From Bacilli bacterium (lineage in GTDB: Bacteria > Bacillota_I > Bacilli_A > RFN20 > DUOF01), in NCBI GenBank assembly GCA_017517765.1, contig JAFWYE010000006.1, forward strand, positions 744,001-808,000: DNA of 64,000 bases. The letters are read 5' to 3'. Under the pieces are notes generated by a model that saw nothing but the letters and a program-made list of their open reading frames with translations, did no database searches and was not told the DNA's origin. A program made the position numbers and the translations under genes. Of this stretch, positions 31,501 through 40,100 are shown piece by piece; within the stretch, counting starts at the first letter, position 1; each line of letters starts with the position of its first letter.

Positions 31501-33912
31501 ACTATTACTGATACTACAAAACCAATAACAGGAAGTATGTATTTATTTAATGCTCCTGTAACTTGTAAAAATGCTATTTGTGCAGCAAACAGCATTAATG
31601 ATTGGTATGTAAGTCCGGGATTTGTTCCAATTAGTGCATTTACTAGATATAATGCTGCAGGGGTTGTTGATCCTGTTAATGGAACTAAGATTAGAGTTCC
31701 AAGTGATAGTGCGGATACAACTCACCCAGATGGTGTGTTAGTTGACATTTATTCTGGAGAAGTTAAAAGATACACACTAGCTAGTGATGGTGTGACATAC
31801 AATGAAAACATTTTAGGAGAATATGTTCAAATTGCTTCTGCCACTCAAGATCATCACATTCTTGCTAGCGAGGTTGAGCATAAATATTGGTTCAATAGAG
31901 AGGATTTGTATCTAGTTGTTATAGGAGGTAGTGATAACTCTTATATTGATGCAAATGATGACGATACATTGTCTCAATGGCATACTCATTACACTGTTGA
32001 TGATGGTACAACTTGGTATAAATATGATAGACACAATAATGTAGGTACTAAGATTTCGTTTAAAGATGGTATTACAGATATTTACATTAGATTGATGGAT
32101 GAAGGAAGAACGTTCCAAATGAGTAGTGGTGCTGATGCTAACTCTTATTATAATGCTATGTATTTAAGCAATAATGCTAGTTGTGATGGCTTGACTGGAT
32201 GTACTCTTGTTGAGGGCGCTGGAGCTACAGACGTAATCGTTCAAGTTAAAGACTTAGAAATGGAAGGACCTGTAGATGGTAAATATACATTTAAGATTAA
32301 TGCATTAACACTTACTTATGATCCTGTGGCTAATACTGTTGTATGGCTAGGACAAGCAACGGTAGCTAATGTGCTTGATAATAAGTTTAATTATGGTATT
32401 ATGTCTTGCGAAATTAGTGTAAATCCTGATACTTCAAAATATGAGGTTGATTGTGAAACTACATACAATCTTTTATATAAAGATGTAGATAAAAAATTAG
32501 TTGATAAGATAGAATATTCATTTACTTCAAGTGTTAATGTAAATGATTTAGATACTACTGGAGTAAATGGCAATAACTCAGTAGATGATATCACAGGATT
32601 CTATAAAGATAGAAGATATGTTTATGTCGATACTGTTAGTCCTGAAATTCTTAGACTAAATGGAGATCCGTTCTCTTTGTACGAATACAAAACTACATGT
32701 CAAGTGGGTGGAACAGATGATCGTTGTAAGAATAGTTATGAAGAGCTATTCTTGGCTGCAGAAGATAGCAAGGTTACCACTGTGGCTGGAGCTGTTGTAG
32801 ATACTGGAGCCATAGCAGTTACAAATGCTGCGTTAGGTGCTATTTCGGCTTCTAAGATTTTATATACTGGAAATGGATATGTTACAGATGAGACAGCTAA
32901 CACTTCAACAATTACTTCATTTGGAAATATGAGCTCTGGATTATTATCTGGAGATCCATCAACTACTTATGTTATGTATGGTGGAGAAACATATGATAAT
33001 GCTGGTGGAACTATCGATGTTACATTTAACAAGCATAATACAAGTGTAGTAGTTTACATGGTGGCTAGAAAGGCTACAAATCACTATTATTACAGATTCA
33101 CTGCTGTATTTGATGGAACAAGATTCAGAGTGTATAGACAAAGTAAAGCTTCTACAGATGCTTCATATGCGTTTATTACTTCAGCTAATATAACAGCTGC
33201 TAATGCTGATATTGCTGCTGGCTTAGAAGATGCTGCAATTGATACTACTGAGGAAGTTGTAGAGTTTATTGCATCTACAGCTAGTATTGCAGGAATTACA
33301 GATTTGGCTGGAGCATACTTAGACTTTAGTATTAACTATGTTATAAGTGATGCTGCAGGAAACAAGAGTGCTGCTGTTAATAATTTGACAGTAAGAGGTG
33401 TTACTTATGTAAGATATGAATCTGAAATTGCTGCGGTTGTAGATCCTGCTGTTGTAAACAATATTGCTGTTAGCAAGAATAATACATATGAGGTGGAAAT
33501 GAACCAAGGTGCTAGTTTGGTTTCTGTTCTTTCTGGATTTAAAGTTACTAATGTGGACCACAATGGTGTTAATCATGTAAGTAATTTGAAACAATCTTTA
33601 TATTATAATGGTGAGGCTATATTCGAAAATATTCCTTATGATATGGATATCATCTCATACATTAATGGTTTGGCGGCTGCTCCTGGTGTTTATACGTTGA
33701 AAGTTACTAACACTAGAGAAGTAGATGGAAAAGATGGAGTACTTGTTATTGATGATATTCCATTAATTCTAAATATCAACGTTAAACCAAATGTGGCATC
33801 TGCTACACAAAATAATTATGCTATTGCAATTTTTGCGGTAATTTCTATGTTTGTGGCTCCAATTTCAATTATTTGGGGAAGAATTATCTCAAAAAAGAAA
33901 AGAATTAAATAG
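19510..33912 (+). CDS. Giant MBG/YDG-repeat cell-surface protein (paralogue A)
   Basis: The 4,800-residue product starts at ATG 19510, preceded by GGGGGT, which can pair with the anti-Shine-Dalgarno CCUCC through one G-U wobble. A TTG at 19483 is in frame but lies outside the signal peptide. The signal peptide has a basic start (KKISK), a hydrophobic core and cleavage near VGAAG. Residues about 40-1,090 hold Ig-like modules with D-I-F-G-N motifs. About 1,097-3,775 is a ladder of 12 MBG/YDG-type modules, each opening like R-x-[VI]-x-[IV]-x-P...YG. After that come Ig-like domains with D-[QT]-T-[AK]-P linkers. A membrane helix near 4,766-4,788 and the tail SKKKRIK anchor it. MBG/YDG domains are typical of long bacterial adhesins, so a surface stalk or adhesin role is inferred. 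The next gene is its paralogue, and a terminator ends the unit. Confidence 0.85.
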   Translation: MKTIFVCLSKGCKKISKYIVFSIFSLAFLFASSMVGAAGYSNYDDYNTDGSNHDSTVTPINGTLNNVCSNAQFTIIKSSYKGNNTKNATEDSGVECVSYTTLGDSPVQYYYLQAQTSTDAVGTWNKVTFQIHHITRMYKFIIVAEEGYSKSDTVKTDYDIYRLNETTNLYEYDQIRAKSGTSSQPDRSSYPATATYASESYTFTYYLRNTEFTQHKIHVYFYDAYAEADNLTPNVTIPYTLAKPINDYSFNADVTQQGNEITDACDVDAYEVCLEYTASYNTGGANNETKTNTFTIRFSKAAAFYFSTVKSHKVSGITSADVRLYNSIYATNTFYNDGDTVNPIIYDYYNFKDNSEYLQAVTTTGEYNFTLTIDANGTYKFYITDIFGNTLTPETHADDNDSPVIDDVSNKSLTIYYLVYSYDGSGNITGFENYGDNIEKAVREFQLKSDSLATLTNNNVQIGLEFYSTVEISGDYAVHVPSTGTILQNPLFYENNLATDELRLVHTTTSEVLTYFCRLAASGTTDCITTNSKYTKQVLHGSQNIAADDSVGKKAVANTFNGYTDNKYYPGLLHGEEGISTAIRHNRTNLVLNENGIFFVQIQDIFGNWTSSTINVSIIDQHNPVVTVNNDEASLANAICSNMYVVGAGGVISTYPEGKINASDCVSTTVSYNKFEDIASLNVSTQKEDAIRHKLTRTKVEIAKSNGFYDMASNLVTFNYADAIRMSLIEASDSMIVAGDYTKTNQVKKSYYKTKNATNTSYGLYTLDRSGAEVEITDTLARVNYGYQLDTANANAYITDSDLVILNNYTQYSSELKYYDADDATSKKEFVTFDVYEMLSNGTYSDTIACNSATDRDSNVCNNIVNTYIDKNINFKMVFRAVDYVGNVSKDVIVEITVVDNTTPGIASINESGEMQDDPTIARNNIDTTCRLEIGSVIQKKSDLLRCYGLLMTDGTYNYVDNATGYMELTKTSNYAAADYVNVDFTKYTNTPAYTHSDIVYKKSLSDQLFTTTDAQDDSYYNHIKVYVCRTVGNNSCGGTGQPAWEEVTDSTTLKFDNAGSYEIKFEITDVGHTYVTTQTHTANKTIITLCYYVNPRVLLVRPMVKTVTYGSYDKTDLKIDYCVYATTNTDSFFYNLFALKYNDAATYKDTYDFVDKNYENSVSGTHYGLAFCTNYNGAAVNDGSSADKKTLAEVLASDKAAIGGELGITYATGTNKYNMELTSYNAYLDAGYYYITMGDLKIVASDEDDTNTYDQNYVLRLHPNFLLDGKDPNDLLVNYDATSMKELAEYKYGINVNSHGETISNVLYTVEQVKLTITANGGSKTYGNPDTNYPQASNTNAKVNVSHYTDKSADVSKGGYLNGFTIQGLIENDYVKDFSDTSKGSTVRYNHIIQGYLRRELGEQVGTYSICNSNSAIAHDSCDLNGFTKLTTTEYDLRINGNVYYLNAVGEMTLTAAGTTLRYGMYIVIGEGADAVYYKLTRDNTDLSTALFTNTVIANVWKYNYNDSDYSIKILNNDNNQNQNYYIEYVDGVYTINPGKLIVQPGSNQGKEYSNPQHNDPRYEIIIYGETRGITKTDYGTGFTGFTETIADVNYPAHPQYTEAPYSTGAADVVDNELYFKERRTTTRELFSSATFVYQFAGITLGAESEFEWMGAIYVYDNERICLASSIVDGSYTQCQNMTIGIYNVAVDVASRKVTISTNGALTYQTYALLTDESGEAGKAKIVRSDAENINVGWYSYVFSAEDMHVVTNEKSLCSVTASYIYTAGGGTDACSNYDLTWDDSAPTTTIVDEVITGTLTVEGSANKYLHNGSYYCGVVGDAGYSASCQPSGGAEVTKIKFFIFKRDVIISFNAYNVIYGNVYSYFTDGVFEIVNETSSVPQYSSSDILTCYKKDSEGIYEVNGVKYSKITAELCNSVEHGISTSDYWGDDGLKLQFSLADYIQSNFTESTYPVPAGKYFVYARIGTWDSTANGGTGAWLHNNYNLVYVDYNIIKTAESKTDITATEGAVEIISRKVTLVGTKYQKEYGQAKYHSYGANSVTGLTATNVGDGTYSALLPNIKSDAVNKIYDNHYYHCVENTGSYNGQGILVGCTMMGNITGVDNTNYGYGAINNIFGYTVDTVGGAANTGMVNLAAGFADEIYANFANTPIRNDLVDSNVTMKDPYGLLADVGYYVIDLSNIKTTVPNYSGVIFKTDSTMLRYTNYSIESVNNGGLYITPATISIDVAANQTKMYGCSYNSFNNSSTIYDYKYGEGYTNCVESNGTLYDLGYKYTVSNDKYNYLMSKVSVDDATNVATLDYTALSNSNSTALTVCELSDRKDGKDCLDIVYPTTDTYYKYDVTPSYTTEAVNFNKPTNTALNEGTLFRIPIAVVSGAYSIEYSYKDYFDFATKAQISMGGTGRIYQLQDVGDYALTLGNLDSATNGKKMCGADSAPVGISATYECKNFIINYDSNNTAKHVYDGSVHSFDNDTFTLDDTPLIFKITKRSVVLNTEYNYKVYGDTDPIEGFTCANLSSMFGLTTYAGRDYCSGGDDTFIPTGVSRFYAVDNSLAKAPWTSWSKDTRVAEAGIVSYNTYNDILFDVIDTSSQIIRKGEGTDEASRYDAGGKYYYVYKMVLNDDLNGSNNYLIAYITGFNSTNVSNSTIENNSGNSVEGANVGFAHVNANGVFRWYGDDKHTCHSVANNGGNASAACDVDYTGVETYNFYIADIAAKEAGTYADAITYAVGDKESIIVSEVYFEIVHREIYIQTQPVTKAYGNEEDYLDFSVKLVTPNDEGTGYVDITYSQDWGDPQSLSKSDYDTFFPDGTFSLKAFMGTDVASSYRGGVADRAFGIYFYRTYGENLGSYVIVACATQFSGDTECADYYAGLDDDATRLDEVKDFIATTSDNQYNASNYIVYTIPSQITITRRELTITPDSGQGFQYGNFVSGTLIDPITYLESSTFSYIDTDNSVKTETRYGLVNGGTLNSADHVNNQIAICIYDITGVITCINDRQNSTIALANIAGYITTKLHQDASYDPTVAAGITTTVRSDGAKLPEGAYLLNYNVYNDEYTMDNDHTNVEGAYERYALNRTLSGNTNQRYNRNVGEYTINAGELDDNRYCEAGTIEKNCINPNYTVISVDTSVKYTITPADITLTPKASQTKVYGTSDVEINFDVTTVFIYKDITSIATSDRYHCVLSNKCQSQTSFGSYATITGAEGETKTVTIDGFAYGENIMVDTNKEANHNYGISRVSNKSDTAHALLSSYTTTLTNPPEDKGSYPKYYDKYCLGVNPSNETCYPFTETVRYSYLTYETTSRILLGYFYIEDYDQTATKTSKPSLNIMNGIVVALNEFGLANYAYTRSMGQDTEVDFVISKLKVDATIKDVDKVYGQATDMHKADAFSHKCTVDTSEVDCVSDHAVGMGDNASLNNEGRLEYNFDVVNATDSTVDSVNGTDVVILTQLHGGHYYTQTGYAETKNIHLGLSVVREKGTTCLITSDKYGCEDADEYKLVFRKVEVPNKVDENYEVTYEGTAYSVAESTGVYVHVDTTTITKNELIGYTNNDAVSYIIYSGAISYLDAIENVANPINVVSGYEKKLTIDKRNVEFYIGTYDANGIVAERYIIEQNEEVPEFPVLNPSFTTSTTTPDSKEIYYNTWFDTNEYGKAKVDESKTQAARQVRTLDNVITKLTGDDPALGVGICSVASNDIQGEKYGEGNCTSDKFVEYYLSNTISGGSYVFDTSVIGDYAIVRDPSRTYITYNSSTTITYDYEVKNYSTNDYNGTLVIYEDQTAPIIQIGNNNFALEANANNVDSSSCSVTNVVGESYSYQCSVSGLRFTENSKQLGKIISYITENYSDYGLASGATSRNVNTITSKEAFKLPASIPADFTGWTYQPVNNIGNADASDTLYKVDRTVNTYKFDDTNPADDPVINTRLEAISSIISFYNINSYDYGYIRNSNYIAKRYTPRYYFFIGKEVDDEIAAFDPTYVGEFVITIYAIDNVGNQSSVTVTLTITDTTKPITGSMYLFNAPVTCKNAICAANSINDWYVSPGFVPISAFTRYNAAGVVDPVNGTKIRVPSDSADTTHPDGVLVDIYSGEVKRYTLASDGVTYNENILGEYVQIASATQDHHILASEVEHKYWFNREDLYLVVIGGSDNSYIDANDDDTLSQWHTHYTVDDGTTWYKYDRHNNVGTKISFKDGITDIYIRLMDEGRTFQMSSGADANSYYNAMYLSNNASCDGLTGCTLVEGAGATDVIVQVKDLEMEGPVDGKYTFKINALTLTYDPVANTVVWLGQATVANVLDNKFNYGIMSCEISVNPDTSKYEVDCETTYNLLYKDVDKKLVDKIEYSFTSSVNVNDLDTTGVNGNNSVDDITGFYKDRRYVYVDTVSPEILRLNGDPFSLYEYKTTCQVGGTDDRCKNSYEELFLAAEDSKVTTVAGAVVDTGAIAVTNAALGAISASKILYTGNGYVTDETANTSTITSFGNMSSGLLSGDPSTTYVMYGGETYDNAGGTIDVTFNKHNTSVVVYMVARKATNHYYYRFTAVFDGTRFRVYRQSKASTDASYAFITSANITAANADIAAGLEDAAIDTTEEVVEFIASTASIAGITDLAGAYLDFSINYVISDAAGNKSAAVNNLTVRGVTYVRYESEIAAVVDPAVVNNIAVSKNNTYEVEMNQGASLVSVLSGFKVTNVDHNGVNHVSNLKQSLYYNGEAIFENIPYDMDIISYINGLAAAPGVYTLKVTNTREVDGKDGVLVIDDIPLILNINVKPNVASATQNNYAIAIFAVISMFVAPISIIWGRIISKKKRIK
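22798..30835 (+). repeat. Ladder of 12 MBG/YDG-type modules in giant protein 2
   Basis: Module openings lie near 22798, 23449, 24127, 25051, 25558, 26175, 26980, 27750, 28246, 28915, 29594 and 30271. Recognition tags in order are KTVTYG, GGSKTYG, QGKEYS, NVIYGN, QKEYGQ, QTKMYGC, NYKVYGD, VTKAYGN, SGQGFQYG, QTKVYG, DKVYGQ and EFYIGT. The mean period of about 225 residues is longer than the roughly 80-100 residues of a standard MBG domain, so each step probably holds an MBG core plus a long insert. Confidence 0.75.
23817..23980 (+). repeat. Hairpin-like repeats inserted in MBG module 2 of giant protein 2
   Basis: The units LRINGNVYYLN and YIVIGEGADAVYYKL break up MBG module 2. They resemble the units at 6387-6805 and 45560-46215. 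The corresponding module of giant protein 3 (37837-38400) lacks an obvious copy, so the insert differs between the paralogues. Confidence 0.45.
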
Positions 33913-33924
33913 CGATAAAAAATA

Positions 33925-33958
33925 AGGCTGTTTAGAGCATTCTAAACGGCCTTTTTTT
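33925..33958 (+). terminator. Rho-independent terminator of giant gene 2
   Basis: The arms GGCTGTTTAGA and TCTAAACGGCC pair around a GCAT loop with a single T-G wobble and are followed by seven T. It lies 12 bases after the TAG stop. Confidence 0.92.
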
Positions 33959-33980
33959 ATTGAAAAAAAGCTTCTTTTTT

Positions 33981-33999
33981 ATATTATTTATAATAATAT
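33981..33999. repeat. AT-only perfect palindrome upstream of giant gene 3
   Basis: The arms ATATTATT and AATAATAT surround a TAT spacer, about 130 bases before the start codon. It matches the 19371-19393 palindrome in position, spacer and symmetry, though the arm sequences differ. An A-run/AAGCTT/T-run inverted element (33963-33980) precedes it. Confidence 0.5.
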
Positions 34000-34039
34000 A
34001 AATATTATTCACAAAAAAAATGTAAAAGTATCCAAATTA

Positions 34040-34068
34040 TTGGATAGAACTCACTCATGATATATAAT
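34040..34068 (+). promoter_or_regulatory. Sigma-A type promoter of giant genes 3 and 4
   Basis: TTGGAT at 34040-34045, a 17-base spacer and TATAAT at 34063-34068, giving a leader of about 37 bases before ATG 34112. With no terminator between genes 3 and 4, it probably drives both. Confidence 0.75.
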
Positions 34069-34111
34069 TAAGATATGCTATTATAGTTAATGGCGTGGGG
34101 GTATTGCAAAT

Positions 34112-37100
34112 ATGAAAAATAAGTTATTTTATCTTGGAAAGATAAATATAGCTAAAGTTCTTGTGCTTGGCTGTATTTTTATCATGTCTTTATTTTGTGG
34201 AGAGGTAGCAAAGGCTGCGCCTAGTGTTACTATTCTTTCTTCTACTTCAAAAGGAAATGTTACAGGAGATAATGCATATGATGCTAAAACAATCAATGGC
34301 ATTTCTTATATACAAGGAACTGGTATTAGTGATAAAGATGGAATTAAGTTTGAACTTACTAATGCTTATGAAGACATAGATGACTATACCGCTATTGCAA
34401 TTTGGGAACAAGGTTTCTCATCATCAGCTGGAGTAGATTTCCAAGACTACGACAGATGGTATATCGATACAATTGCTTGCCCTAACGAAGATTACGCCAA
34501 CTGTGCTTTACAATTAGATACTTCTGCCGATAAAGATTATATAGCAAAAGATGCAAGTGACCACTTCATTACATATGGTGCAAACAAACTTGTATACTAC
34601 GTTGTTGAATCTCAAAATAATAAAGATTCTGCTGATGTTGTAACTGTAGCTGATTTTACAAATTTCTTTACATCAAAGAAAATTATATATACATATCGAA
34701 TTAGAAATTTAAAAAGCGCTAATACACTTCTTCCATCATTTGGCTTTAAAGAAATTTATGTTAACTTCTGGAGAGCTAGTGGAGAAGAGGCAGTAGATGA
34801 TAGTTCTGCTTCAATGACAATTAAGTATGGATTAGCTCAACCGATTAACTTTGTTGATACTCACACCAACTATACTCATCCTGATTATGATGATGATAAT
34901 CCAGTAGTATGTAGTAATCATGCTGATTATATTTGTATAGATTATGAAGACAGTAATGGTATTCCAAGTGAATCTACTACTAGAGAAGAGTTAGTAAACA
35001 TCTATGTTCCAAATACAGTTATATATACTCATGCTGCTACTACATCTAATAGTATCAAAGATTCATATAAAGATGCAGATGGGGTTAAGGCTAGTGTTAA
35101 AGCTGCTAATACGGTTTATGGAATTAACTACTTTTGTGAAGGTTCTGGTATAGTTCCTGCTACAATTAACAATCCTGGTGATGGTTATAGTGTTAGTTGT
35201 GGAACAGATGCATTAAGAGAATATTTATATGTTGATAGTGAACTAATTGGTTCTGACATAAGAAGTGTTACTACATTTACAAATGGTCAAACATATTTTG
35301 CAACATCAACATATCAAATGACATTAACTGTTGACTCTAGAGGAAACTATGTGGTGTTTATTAGAGATACATTTGGAAATGTTAACTCAAAAGCAATTAT
35401 TAATGTTGATGATATCATTAACCAAGCATTATTAGCATATTTCCAAAAGAGTAATGCAAAAGAAGATGTAAGAGATGTTAATGGTTGGTTTGCAGAAGAG
35501 TTTGTAACAAATAGTGATGTATATGTTTCAATCACAATGAGTGCAACTACTGTTATTAAAGTTGGATTACCAATTGTTCCAGCAGAAACAACTTTACTTG
35601 ATAGTGAATATGTTAAAGAAGTTAGATACTGGAGAGTTGACGGTTCACTTTATGATAGTGATATTTGTGTGGAGGATGTTGGAAATGGTTGTGCTATAAA
35701 ACCTAGCGATGATGATTCAACACAATTATATTACAGGGCTAATACGAGTACTGATCCAGTTCCTGGAACTGATTGGGAGTCATTTGTAGGAAATGTAATG
35801 ACTATGAGAATCCATAGCAATGGTAGATATAGATTCTATATTGAAACGTTCGCTGGAAATAATACAGATAATGATGGAACAAGCCCTGTTACAGGAGAAC
35901 AAAAAAATCCAAGAGTAGAAATTTATAAGATGGATAAAAATGCTCCAGAAATTAAATTCGGTGGTAAAGATGATTTGAATTGTTCTGGTGCTACATGTAA
36001 GTATGAAGAAAATACTTTCCCATATTATCAAGGTACTGGTTCTACCAAAGGAAGTGTAATAAATAAATTAGTAAATGGTAGCGAAGGTAGTATACAAATA
36101 AACTACTCTAAAAATTCTATTTACTATGTGAGTGCAAATGGAGGAAACTCAATATTAGCCAGCGCAAGCGATGCAGATATATTCTTTACTTATCTTATGG
36201 CATTGACTAATAGTGGAACTTACATAAGTGAAAATTTATATATGTATGATGGAGACACAGAAGAATATTCATATTCAACCGCTACAGCTGGTGGTGTAAC
36301 TTATACTTTAGTTGATAATCCTGGTTTGTCTAGCATGAGTGAAGAAGCGTATCGTAAATATATAATTTCAAATGATATTAAGTATACAGCTTATTCATTG
36401 GCTACTAACTCTGATATGACAATTGTTATTGATGGTAATGTATATGACTTACAACAAAGCAATATTAAGATAGAATACATTGATCATTCTGATGGAACAA
36501 CACCGGTGTGCGAAAAACTTAGCTCATTAAAAGTTGACTTAAATGCCGACAATGTTATTGATCAAACTGATTGTGTAAATTACTACTTAGACCATGGAAT
36601 AGATTTTGATATAAAAGTTACGGCATATGATGTGGTTGAAGAAAGATTAAAAGATGAAAACGGAAATGAAGTAAAAGATGCTGAAGGTAAATATACAATA
36701 ATAAATGTAATGGGTAATGTTCAAACAAGAACAATTCATGTGGATGTTGTAGATGATACTGCTCCAGGTTTTAATTCAATTATTAATAACTATAACGTTG
36801 GTACTGATTGTAGAGTAGAACTTGGTAATTTAATTGGTGGTAGTGCAGATCAAGATATGGATATGATTATGGATTGTTATGCAATATCTACTACAACAAA
36901 TGCGACTCCAGCAGTAACAACTTATAATTTTGAAGATAACGTATTTGCTTCATCATTTACTCAAATTCAAGATGCTAATGTTAGAAGTAATGTGAAAATG
37001 TATATTCTTTCAAAAGAAACTCATAAGTGGGTTTCGCTAGATGATGGATATGTACCTAATAGAAGTGGTAAGTATGCAGTTCTTGTTGTGATATCAGATA

Positions 37101-40100
37101 ATGCTAGCACAAATACAGTGTTTGATTTATCAGGAAATTCATATCATGAAGAAATGGTTGATAATGAGTCTTCAATTACAATTGCTGGAAATGCTATTGG
37201 AGTTTTAGTTTCATATCATGTTGATAAAAAGATTGTTTTGATTAATCCAAATAATAATGAAAAAGATTATGGAGAGGAAGATCCTATATTTAGTTATTGC
37301 GTGTGGGTAAATAAGAATACAGTTGGAATAAAAGAATATCTTGAAGCGCCATTTACTGATATGACAGTATTCACTAGAGTTGGATGCGCTGAATATAATG
37401 CCGATAAAAGTGCTGTTAGTTTAACGGAAGCTCAATTAAGAGATTTGTTCCAAGGAAATTATGGAATTGCTAATTTTGATGGAATACTTACAAGACAAGA
37501 AAGTGGAATCTATAATGATGAACAGTTTAACAACACAAATAACATTATTAATAACTATGTTGGTTTATATAAAATTGTTTTAGGAACATTAACTATTTCA
37601 GGAACTGATGCCGATGGAGATGATTTAGGTGAAGACTATATTGTTAAAATCGACCCTAATAATAGAAGCGAAGATCCTCAACTAGCTAAGCAAGCTGGTA
37701 AATGTAATTTGGTTGATTCTCAACTTACTTCTTCAAACGCATTAGTTAATAGAAATGAAACAGATTATGCTGATTGTTATGCATTTGATGAGGATGATGA
37801 CTTCTTTGTTGAAAGTAAAGCAATGTTTACAATTAAGCAAGTTGTTTTAACTGTTTCGGCAAATGGTTCGTTTAAAGAATATGGTACTGTTGATCCTAAC
37901 TATGATAACTCAAACAAGAATACAACTAATGAAAAAATAACTGCTAGTGCAAGTGCGTATCTAAATGGTTATAGCATTGTTTCGGGATTACAATATTCTG
38001 ATACTATTGGAGTAATCCTAGGAGTACTTAGAAGACAAACTGGTGAAGATGTTGGTTTATATTCTATATGCAACTATAGAGGTACATCTTACAATGGTTC
38101 TGCTTTAACAGATACAATATTGGAAGATCCAAACGATATGTTAATTGTGGGTGGTGGTGTAGCTTATACAAGTTGTGCTACATTTGACCCATATGCTGAT
38201 GTAAGTGTTCGAGTTACAAGTTACTTAGATGGAATCAGAGTAATTGACGATGCTTATATTAGTTCAAGAGCATTATATATTGAAACAAACAAACAATATG
38301 AATATTACAAAACATTAAACACTACAACTGAACTAAGAAATAACAATTATGCAAATTATGTTATTGAATATCAAGCTAATACATTCTCAATAAACCCAGC
38401 AAGTATGGTTGTACAACCTACACCTGGTCAAAGAAGAGAATATAGCTATAGTGGTGTTGATGAAATAAATCCTTGGGAAATTGTAGTATATGGTGAAAAA
38501 ACATTTGCGAAATCAGACAACGCTGCGTTTAATGGATATACAGCAAATAGTGCAACATATGCTGTTGTTAGTGAAAATGATAGAAAATCTGTTGATACAA
38601 TAGATGCTAACTTGGATGAAGAGCACTATAACAATGCTAGTGAAGTTAGAGATGCTGGTTGGACACTAATTAGAGATAACAAAACTTATACTGGATTTAA
38701 AACTAATGAAACGTATTCAATGTTTACTGGAAGGTTGGCTCTAGTTAGTGGAGATTACACTTTAAATAGTAGTTTAGGTGTATATCAAAACATGAATGCT
38801 GGATGGTATGCATTTGATGTACTAGATGAAGATAAGTCTACATTAGAGTTATTGGGTAATGGAAGAAATCAATGTGCATATGCTGATTATGTATCAATAA
38901 CAGGAACTACCTACTCTTCAGAATGTAGAAACTATAATTTGGTTTTAGATTTGGAGTATAGAACTTTAGATGGTTATAAAAATGGTGATAAAGATGCGGA
39001 TAACAATGATGTTGTTGTAGTATATAGAAGTAAATTGGGATATTGTAAAACTACTGCATTAGGAGCAGTAAGCGATGCAGAGGTTCAATGTTCTGATGAC
39101 ATTTCTAGTCAAATACTATTTGAAGTATACCGTAGAGAAATTATTCTAGAATTTAATAGTTTACTAGAAAAGATTCCTAGCAATGATGCTCATATGGTAT
39201 ATGGATATAGATATGATTACTATGAAACTAATTTATTTGAGATTACATCTACAAGCGCTAATAAGAATCACTTAGAAAACTATTTATTCTATTGCTATCC
39301 ATCATATGAAGATGGATTAGTTGGAACTGTAAGCAATCCTTCCAATACTTGTACAGGAAACCCATGGTATGGATTAACTGAAAATGATACTTGGGTTAAT
39401 ATTGGGTTAGAGTTCCATCTTCATAGCGTAGTTAGCAATGAAGCGAGCAGTATATACTATACAAGTGGTGTTGATTATGCGATTCCTGCTGGAAGATATT
39501 ATGTGTATTCAACAATAAGTAATACAGCTAAGCAAAACTATAAATATAACTATTTAGGTGGTACTTTAACGATAAAGACAAAAACTGTTGGTATCGAATT
39601 AACAGATTATAGTAAGGAATATGGAAATGTATATTACACTAATGAAAATTGTAAAATTAAAGATGGAAGTTTATTGTCTGGAGCAAATAGTTTAATTGAT
39701 GATTGTCTTGCAACAGGAGATGAGGCAACCTCAAATACTGCTAATAATACTTATGGCTTTGTGATTAATGAACTGGATAGTAAAGATACAATTGCGGATA
39801 ACTTTATAGGTCGTCCAAAAAGAGAAAGTAATTTAGATGCATCTTATGTAGATGTTAATGGATTACAAGAAAATGTTGGTATTTATGAAATAGATGATGG
39901 AACAATCATTTCAAAACATAATAACACGCTTAATAGCACATGTACTGATAACTTTGTAGGAGATGAAGCTGCCGGTTGTGTGGTTGTTGGTGGAGATGAT
40001 TATAAAATTAATAATTACATGGTAAATAATGATGCAGATTATGAATTAACTTATTATTTACTAAAGAATGGTACTGTGGATAATTCAAAAGATTATTCTA